DNA of 20,732 nucleotides, from contig JANQRM010000468.1 in NCBI GenBank assembly GCA_028284565.1, positions 1 through 20,732 on the forward strand. Direction: 5' to 3'. Below the pieces are notes generated by a model. It worked only from the letters and a program-made list of their open reading frames with translations. It made no database searches and had not been told where the DNA came from. Positions 16,040 through 20,732 of the stretch are shown piece after piece. This DNA comes from Anaerolineae bacterium. Its GTDB lineage: Bacteria; Chloroflexota; Anaerolineae; Aggregatilineales; Phototrophicaceae. Made by a program: the position numbers and the translations under genes. Each line of letters opens with the position of its first letter. The stretch's first letter is position 1.

Positions 16040-16051
16040 GGAATCGATTCC
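16040..16051. promoter_or_regulatory. LacI-type operator 2 (downstream)
   Basis: A perfect palindrome, GGAATCGATTCC, with the central CG typical of LacI-family operators. It lies in the leader of the binding-protein messenger, centre to centre 45 bases downstream of the promoter-proximal operator. That distance is close to a whole number of helical turns (about 4.3), so looping between tetramer arms or a roadblock are both possible. Confidence 0.8.
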
Positions 16052-16083
16052 GTATAGTGTGAAATTAAAAACCAACAGTGAAT

Positions 16084-16125
16084 TGGAATCGTTTCCATAT
16101 TATCGTAATTTGATGTGGCTGTCAA
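16084..16125 (-). promoter_or_regulatory. Sugar operon promoter with LacI-type operator 1
   Basis: Reading leftward: a perfect TTGACA (16125-16120), exactly 17 bases, TAATAT (16102-16097), then the operator TGGAATCGTTTCCA (16084-16097, written on the plus strand; one mismatch from a perfect palindrome). The operator sits directly on the start point (about 16090), the ideal place for repression. The leader is then about 165 bases long to ATG 15926. Confidence 0.85.
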
Positions 16126-16374
16126 ATTTTCGGTAATGGGAGTTGGACTTCATCAGGTTATACAAATAATCTTCCTGTATAAAATGAACTCTAGCCTCTT
16201 CCCCCTTCCATTAGCAAAGTCTGGCAAGACATTCTTTCTTGGTAACAATGTTAGGTCTATACTTCATAATAAACACACCCTCAGCTCCTCTTAAGTAGAC
16301 CAAAACAACGCAACATAATATCTAGTACTTGGAACAATGAGAGCAAATCAGTTTTTCTACCGGATAATGCAAAA

Positions 16375-16395
16375 AACCACCCAATTTAGGTGGTT
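16375..16395 (-). terminator. Leftward intrinsic terminator without an obvious gene
   Basis: Seven-pair stem (AACCACC/GGTGGTT) with a 7-base loop; on the minus strand it runs into six T. No minus-strand gene lies to its right before the parA remnant, so it may be left from a lost gene, end a small RNA, or protect the region from antisense reading. Confidence 0.4.
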
Positions 16396-16701
16396 AACTA
16401 TAAGTTTCTCTTTGGATTCTTGTTGATGGGCAGTACAGGACTCAGTCCGAACAAACAGATTTCCTCAATTCTACCTTCTTCCAATCAGTGACATATCCTC
16501 AGCGTGTAAAAATTCAACGTATTTTATAACAAGCATAATGGTTGACTTTGCGGTGTCAATGAGGGAGCAGTAGCCTCCCCCATCACACCTGGAAGTCTTG
16601 TCGCGGAGGCTAACGACACTCCTAACCTCAAGCGTATCACAGGTTGGGTGGGCGTTGGCTTCTAAAGCAACTTGTTTAATTATGCGGAGGAGTTTTACAT
16701 C

Positions 16702-17411
16702 ATGACTCGTTCAATCGTATTGACGAATCACAAAGGGGATGTGGGGAAATCCACGTCGCAACCAACATCGCCTTGGGATTGGTGCATGTCTTGCGCCACG
16801 TCGGAGCGAATAACTGTCGTGTGCTCTTGGTCGATACGGACAGTAAGGGACATGCGTCATTGGTCACAACCGGACGAGATGACTTTGGTACAGACAACAG
16901 TCTATAAACCGTCCTCATGGCAGATCGCAAAGACGCATCTAACGTTCTGGCTGAGTGCATCGTTCAGAGTGAATGGGATGCTGACCTGCATGTGTTGCCT
17001 GCTTCTCCTATGTTGGAAGGTGGAGAACGGGAACTGACAGGTACAGCAGGCCCACCGTATCGCCTTGCCGATCCACTATCGAAGATCGCACCTCACTATG
17101 CAGCAATTATCATTGACACACATCCCTCCTTTTCATTGTTGACCGAGATGGGCTTACTGGCGGCTACAGACGCGATTGTGCCAGTTGAACCCCGTTATCT
17201 CGAAACAGTGGGGCTATTGAGTGTCATTAATAAGATCAATGACATCCGTGAAGGGTAGCGACATCCCAACTTGCGAGTGAGTGGCATTCTCGTCACCAAG
17301 ATGGACCGCCGTATCAAAGGACACAGAAAACTCCTTGATGAACTGAAGTCGCATCGCGTACTGGGACAACTGGTGTGTGGGGTGATACCTCAAAATGAAG
17401 CGGTGTCCTAA
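16702..17411 (+). pseudogene. parA: Decayed ParA-type partition ATPase
   Basis: An intact ribosome site (GGAGGAG, 16686-16692) precedes ATG 16702. The first residues read 'SIVLTNHKGDVGKST', the deviant Walker A motif with its second glycine changed to Asp (GAT at 16738-16740). A frameshift near 16755 moves the ParA sequence to another frame: 'ATNIALGLVHVLRHVG', 'VLLVDTDSKGHASLV', then 'AAIIIDTHPSFSLLTEMGLLAA' (Walker B), then 'LRVSGILVTKMD' and 'GVIPQNEAVS'. In that frame stops occur at 16905-16907 (where Tyr fits), 17256-17258 (where Trp fits) and 17409-17411. Every other landmark is in order, so this is a once-functional gene that has lost its reading frame. ParA proteins move plasmids or chromosome origins with ParB. 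Confidence 0.85.
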
Positions 17412-17425
17412 ACGTCACCGCCGAC

Positions 17426-18549
17426 ATGCTCAGTGGTGATGACAGGGACTTGTTTCAGGAGGATAGTCTTCGGGTTGAACGCATCCTGCTGGAGCTCGTA
17501 CGACCCGATCCTGTGCAACCTCGTAGTGTCTTGCCCGATCGGATTTATCAGGCATTTCATGGCAATCACATGACACCTTCACAGGCGTTACGTGAACTCA
17601 TTCAGACTGCACAACTTGTAGCACGACGGCAAGGACGACCCTTCACCATGTCTTAGATTTGTTGGGGAATCCGGAAGACGACGAACAAGATTTAATACCC
17701 TTATCACCCGAAGAACAGCTTGTTCATGACCTAGTGAATCTGGCAATTACGATTAGGGATGATGGACAGATTAATCCGCTGACCGTGGTCGACGTGTCGG
17801 CAGGGTTGACACGTCAATTCCGCATTGAGACTGGCGAACGTCGGTATTGGGCAACCTGGCTCTTGCGCGATTTCATCTCTGGTCACGAGAGCGATGGCAT
17901 GATCCCCTGTATTGTCGTGCCTGCTGAAAAATCCTCTATCTTTCGACAGGCCAAAGAGAACACAGCGCGCAAAGGACTCACTGCCATAGCTATGGCACGT
18001 CAGGCTGCTCTGTTGTTACTCACCGTGCATGGTTATGAAATCCCTGTTCATGCTGTTGACAACGACTTCTATCGGCAAGCACTTGATCTCGACCTGCGTG
18101 GCAAGCGCGAATTTAGTGAATCTATTCTCGCTGCAATGGGCGGTGTATCCAAACAACGTTTCAATCAATTCAAGCGATTACTTTTACTTTCAGATGATGC
18201 ATTGGAGCTGGCGGATCGCCATACCCTCGATGAAGCTATGATGAGATATGTCGTTGATCTACCTCCAGAAGATCATAGCGAGATGATTCAACAAACCGTT
18301 CAAAGGAGTTTAACTCGTCGTCAGGTAAAAGCGATTGTGGAGTAAGAAGGGATTGAAGATGAAACCCTAACCCCAATTGCTCCAGAAATGAAGTTTGCTC
18401 GGACAGCAATCAAAGCAGTTGATCAACATAAACCGAAGAATTTTGCCAAGGCAATAGTAGATCAGCAGGGCGATATTTATTTGGCCATGGCTTATCTGAA
18501 TCGCCTCGAAGCCTTCGTCAAAGAAGCAAAATTGAGTCTTGAAGAGTGA
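17426..18549 (+). pseudogene. parB: Decayed ParB-type partition protein
   Basis: It follows parA directly. The first frame (17426-17649) has the N-terminal ParB segment 'LVRPDPVQPRSVLPD' and 'MTPSQALRELIQTAQLVARR'. A -1 shift near 17649 restores 'VLDLLGNPEDDEQ' and the rest. That part has 'IRDDGQINPLTVV', the ParB box 'ETGERRYWATWLLRDF' (GERR-type nucleotide/clamp motif), 'QAKENTARKGLTAIAMA', and the helix-turn-helix 'SESILAAMGGVSKQRFNQFK'. A stop at 18343-18345 interrupts the C-terminal dimer region, which continues 'IEDETLTPIAPEM' to a real stop at 18547-18549. ParB would bind parS sites and load onto DNA. The largest intact piece, from a TTG at 17659 to 18345, could still be translated, but without the N-terminus. 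Where ParB begins relative to the ParA tail is uncertain. Confidence 0.82.
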
Positions 18550-18575
18550 AAAAGGTCAACCTGGGTTGACCTTTT
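18550..18575 (+). terminator. Terminator after the partition genes
   Basis: A 12-pair inverted repeat (AAAAGGTCAACC/GGTTGACCTTTT, 2-base centre) begins at the base after the parB stop. The A-tract and T-tract make it work in both directions. Its right arm ends next to the GGAGG ribosome site of the next remnant gene. Confidence 0.7.
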
Positions 18576-18620
18576 GGAGGATTTTATGTTTGCGAGAGCA
18601 CCGCCATCATAAAAAATCAA

Positions 18621-18639
18621 GCCCACTTATGAAGCGGGC
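18621..18639 (-). terminator. Possible leftward terminator inside the interrupted gene
   Basis: On the minus strand, GCCCGCTT and AAGTGGGC pair over eight positions (one G-U) around a 3-base loop, followed by TTGATTTTTT. It is a good intrinsic-terminator shape, but it lies within the old coding frame of the remnant gene and has no minus-strand gene feeding it, so it may be chance. Confidence 0.3.
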
Positions 18640-18649
18640 AGGTTTGGAA

Positions 18650-18692
18650 CTGTGATATTTTTCTTGAATTCGACACTCAAAGAATATCACAG
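18650..18692. repeat. 10-base perfect inverted repeat near the GTG 18652 restart
   Basis: CTGTGATATT (18650-18659) and AATATCACAG (18683-18692) are exact inverted copies with a 23-base centre. The left arm contains the GTG restart codon. It could form a messenger hairpin or be a regulator site; no target duplication is seen, so it is not evidently a transposon end. Confidence 0.5.
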
Positions 18693-19066
18693 CTCCACTC
18701 CGTCTGCAGTGGAAATATCTTTAGCAGAACAGCGTGGTTCTATAGGGGATGCCGCGTTGCCCCGTTTTGCGAAGCGATACTTCACAGACAGCGAAGCTGA
18801 TACAATCGATGCCTTCCGAGCCTGTGGAGACTACTTGAGAAAACTGAGTCGCAAGGGTGGCGATGTCTTTGAGCGACGATATTGCTATGTGGGTTCACGA
18901 CATGGCGTATGTATCTTTGAACTCTACAATATCCAGTCACAAGTTCCAGAAACAACGCTCTACCACCGTCTGATCTGGCAAGAGCATCGCAATCTAGACT
19001 TCATCATTAAACGCAGGAACTTCGTGCGCGCCCAAAGAGAACTTCTTGATTGATCGGGGCTAATTT

Positions 19067-19213
19067 ATGACAAAGGTACAAAAACGGACAAAAACTTTAG
19101 GGTCTATAGGGGTAGTTGACAAAATCTGCTTCGACATGAATTTTGTTTGTCCGATACATGTACATTCTATGTCAGTTGAAGACTTGTTGCTCAAACTGCT
19201 ACCAATCAAATAA
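19067..19213 (+). CDS. Possible 48-residue small ORF, unknown
   Basis: An ATG at 19067, 13 bases past the end of the interrupted gene, opens 48 codons with a basic start ('MTKVQKRTKTLGSIGVVDK') and a Leu-rich end ('SVEDLLLKLLPIK'). The ribosome site is poor. The same frame resumes after the stop with 'KLLESGAHFVMGDTILNAKHLW' and then stops again, so this may be a piece of another decayed gene. Low confidence. Confidence 0.25.
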   Translation: MTKVQKRTKTLGSIGVVDKICFDMNFVCPIHVHSMSVEDLLLKLLPIK

Positions 19214-19413
19214 AAGCTGTTAGAATCAGGAGCACACTTCGTCATGGGCGATACAATACTCAATGCAAAGCACCTATGGTAACAGAGTAAAATTGAATGA
19301 TCATTGTGGGAAAGTAACAATAGAGACTGAAGAGGCTATCCTACAAGCAAGTGTCAAACAAACAATTTCTCTGGCACATCAAGAAATATCAGGTTCCATA
19401 TGTAAAAGACTTA
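19214..19413. other. Intergenic, no supported gene
   Basis: Together with the 48-codon ORF before it, this makes a 360-base stretch without a secure gene between the partition remnant and the solute-binding-like gene. Short open frames exist (for example from ATG 19263 on the plus strand), but they run antisense into the minus-strand gene and have no clear ribosome site. No terminator is visible for the minus-strand gene ending at 19414. Confidence 0.4.
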
Positions 19414-20571
19414 TTAGATATGTGAATTCATCAATAATGAAACAGTCTCATGAAGTGACATTTCATCATCCCACCACTTCTGCAAAACCCGACCATTTTG
19501 AAGCTCAACTTCATGAAAGCCTGCATAACGTGGGCGAATGTAAGCGTGCTTCATATTGAGATGATGATCGTTATAAAAGTTGTTAAACTGATTGTTAATA
19601 GCCTTATCATTCCAGACGTTCTGGGTTGCTGGTTGACCATCATGGGTTGGAAAAATATCATATTGCACGTCATCGCTCATCAAGTATCGTCCATAAGCTA
19701 CTGCTTCCTCAATATGTAAACAGCTGTGAGCGATGCCTAAACCAACACCACCTAAGATGGGTCGCCCAGTTTCCTTCGTCTCAAATCTTGGTACCAACCC
19801 TAAGCGTAGCTGATTGCCTTGTGCACTTACCCCCTGAAAATAATTCACATAAGCAAATATTGAGGGGCAATAAGTGACGTCATTGGCGGCGCACAGATGA
19901 TCATAAATATCCCACGGTCCCCAATGTGTCGAGCCATCAGGGACATATTGCAATAAGCACTTGAGTAGAGACAAGACATATTCAGCTGCTTCTTTATCGC
20001 AGGTCGGTTGGTTGGGATCATGGCAAGCCGGATAACCCAACCCTGCCATCATAGAAAGAAACAAGCAATTGCCCAGCACACCTTCAACACTCAATACTAA
20101 CCCATATTGATGCGGTGGCTTATGATGGTCTTTTGCCCACGCCTCAATCGCCTCCCAAGTTGAAGGTAGTTCAGACGAATTTATCAAATCCTGACGGTAT
20201 AGCGATGTATGACACGCTGCATCCAAAGGCAATGCCCACAGATGATTATCCAGTTCATAACTTTCAGTGCTTGGGTAAACTACACGATTCTTGAGGTCTT
20301 GTATATAGGCTGGCGAAACTAGAGTATCCCACGGTAATAACCAGTTTTCTTTCGCCAGCTTACCAGTCCATGGATGGTCAAACATGATGATGTCATAGCG
20401 TCCATCAGCCTTGGCTAAAGACTCTAGTATTGTGTTCTCAAATTGATACCATGGCTGTTGCTCCCAAATGATCTCAATTCCCGGATGTTTCTCCATATAG
20501 GATTTTGCAGAGGCAGCCAGTGGATTGTATCCGCGTGGATTTTGCCATGTGATGCCACTAAGTTTTTTCAT
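19414..20571 (-). CDS. Solute-binding-protein-like protein lacking a signal peptide
   Basis: The 385-residue protein starts 'MKKLSGITWQNPRGYNPL', without any hydrophobic signal. It otherwise follows the two-lobe solute-binding (family 1) pattern: 'HPGIEIIWEQQPWYQFENTILESLA', 'YDIIMFDHPWTGKLA', 'LWALPLDAACHTSLYRQDLI', 'LGGVGLGIAHS' and 'GRYLMSDDVQYDIFPTHDGQP'. It has several cysteines and many tryptophans. Exported binding proteins need a signal, so this one is either cytoplasmic or its true start differs. However, the ATG at 20571 overlaps the stop of the upstream dehydrogenase gene (ATGA), which argues that the start is right. Similar signal-less proteins are, as far as I recall, found next to acyl-CoA or dehydrogenase genes rather than permeases. 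The ligand is unknown. Confidence 0.8.
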   Translation of the reverse strand: MKKLSGITWQNPRGYNPLAASAKSYMEKHPGIEIIWEQQPWYQFENTILESLAKADGRYDIIMFDHPWTGKLAKENWLLPWDTLVSPAYIQDLKNRVVYPSTESYELDNHLWALPLDAACHTSLYRQDLINSSELPSTWEAIEAWAKDHHKPPHQYGLVLSVEGVLGNCLFLSMMAGLGYPACHDPNQPTCDKEAAEYVLSLLKCLLQYVPDGSTHWGPWDIYDHLCAANDVTYCPSIFAYVNYFQGVSAQGNQLRLGLVPRFETKETGRPILGGVGLGIAHSCLHIEEAVAYGRYLMSDDVQYDIFPTHDGQPATQNVWNDKAINNQFNNFYNDHHLNMKHAYIRPRYAGFHEVELQNGRVLQKWWDDEMSLHETVSLLMNSHI

Positions 20572-20732
20572 ACGCTTGCGAGTACGCCTCCATCCACAGT
20601 TAATACGCTACCGGTCATATATCGCGCATAATGTGACCCCAAGAATAAGGCGACATCAGCGACCTCTTCGGGTTCACCAAATCGCGCAAGGGGGATACGC
20701 CTCAAAATCGGGTCTCGATATTCTGGCTGAGA
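20568..20732 (-). CDS. Short-chain dehydrogenase/reductase, C-terminal part (5' end outside window)
   Basis: The last 54 residues of a short-chain dehydrogenase/reductase are visible: 'RRIPLARFGEPEEVADVALFL', then 'ARYMTGSVLTVDGGVLASV'. The 'RFGEPEEVA' and 'TGSVLTVDGG' blocks are hallmarks of classical NAD(P)-dependent members (3-oxoacyl or sugar-alcohol type). The nucleotide-binding and catalytic YxxxK parts lie beyond the right edge, so the substrate cannot be inferred. Its stop overlaps the next gene's start by four bases, making one translationally coupled unit. Confidence 0.92.
   Translation of the reverse strand, partial: SQPEYRDPILRRIPLARFGEPEEVADVALFLGSHYARYMTGSVLTVDGGVLASV

Larger units (their letters stand above)
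15927..16701. other. 775-base intergenic region between sugar operon and decayed partition locus
   Basis: The left part holds the sugar operon leader, its promoter and two LacI-type operators (16040-16125). A leftward hairpin with a T-run lies at 16375-16395. A small palindrome, GGACTCAGTCC, is at 16438-16448. At 16621-16648, CCTAACCT and AGGTTGGG form an 8-pair hairpin (one G-T pair) about 50 bases before parA; it may be an operator or partition site. A TTGAC/GTCAA inverted pair is at 16542-16559. I see no gene, tRNA or insertion-sequence end in the rest, and AT-rich, stop-dense sequence suggests decay. Confidence 0.5.
18586..19053 (+). pseudogene. Interrupted gene of unknown function downstream of parB
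   Basis: A strong ribosome site (GGAGG, 18576-18580) leads to ATG 18586, but a TAA at codon 9 (18610-18612) stops translation. The same frame then stays open to 19053, giving about 147 further residues. A restart at GTG 18652 would give 133 residues. The protein is soluble and basic near its end, with 'SIGDAALPRFAKRYFTDSEAD', 'FRACGDYLRKLSRKGGDVF', 'ERRYCYVGSRHGVCIFELY' and 'HRNLDFIIKRRNFVRAQ'. I do not recognise it. Position after parAB suggests a plasmid maintenance or replication-linked gene. The early stop fits the decay of the two genes before it. Confidence 0.55.

Noticed and set aside
16438..16448. GGACTCAGTCC resembles a C-box.
   Set aside because: The arms are separated by one base instead of three and it is 7 kb from the restriction genes, so it is unlikely to be a controller site.
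15927..16701. Search for a tRNA or attachment site that could have guided integration of the partition region.
   Set aside because: No T-loop or acceptor-stem pattern and no matching direct repeat found by eye on the two sides.
18650..18692. The inverted repeat as a transposon end.
   Set aside because: Both arms are 23 bases apart with no transposase and no target duplication; it looks like a local hairpin or operator.

Overview
The window (about 47-48% GC by eye) looks like bacterial chromosome. It is most plausibly from a Chloroflexota (Anaerolineae-type) organism. That is an inference from the style of the secreted TPR and beta-repeat proteins, the ParB variety and the signal-peptide types; no rRNA or marker gene is present to prove it.

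Layout. (1) 1-343: the 3' end of a penicillin-binding protein 1C-type gene. (2) 527-1734: an AT-rich Nudix plus GAF fusion gene, split by a -1 frameshift at a run of seven A. (3) 1862-2371 (-): a secreted beta-repeat protein with a good terminator. (4) 2545-4862 (+): a small protein, an acyl-CoA carboxylase biotin carboxylase and its biotin carrier protein; no carboxyltransferase is visible. (5) 4916-7104 (-): two overlapping membrane-protein genes, one with a Vps62-like domain. (6) 7193-8821: a compact type II restriction-modification system. It has a controller protein, a PD-(D/E)XK endonuclease and a tail-to-tail DNA methyltransferase, with recognisable C-boxes at both promoters. (7) 8825-10345 (-): a GNAT acetyltransferase and a secreted TPR protein. 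(8) 10455-16125 (-): a sugar-uptake operon. It runs from a strong promoter with two LacI-type operators through a solute-binding protein, two permeases and a clan GH-J (fructosidase-like) hydrolase to the LacI regulator. The ATPase subunit is absent. (9) 16702-about 19213 (+): a decayed plasmid-type partition locus (parA, parB and a following gene, all broken). (10) 19414-20732 (-): a solute-binding-like protein without a signal peptide, translationally coupled to a short-chain dehydrogenase cut by the window edge.

How parts work together. In the sugar operon, the binding protein and two permeases would bring in an oligosaccharide for cytoplasmic cleavage by the GH-J enzyme, which lacks a signal peptide. 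The LacI protein, last gene of the unit, would repress the whole unit through palindromes of the GGAANCGNTTCC type. In the restriction system, the controller would switch on its own gene and the endonuclease from one C-box pair. It would switch off the methyltransferase from a single C-box lying over the methyltransferase start point. This is the best-supported regulatory circuit in the window.

Most unusual items: the Nudix-GAF fusion with its frameshift at A7, the two-sided C-box control of a convergent restriction system, the decayed partition locus, the Vps62-like membrane protein, and the signal-less solute-binding protein coupled to a dehydrogenase. I found no tRNA, rRNA, CRISPR array or intact insertion sequence.
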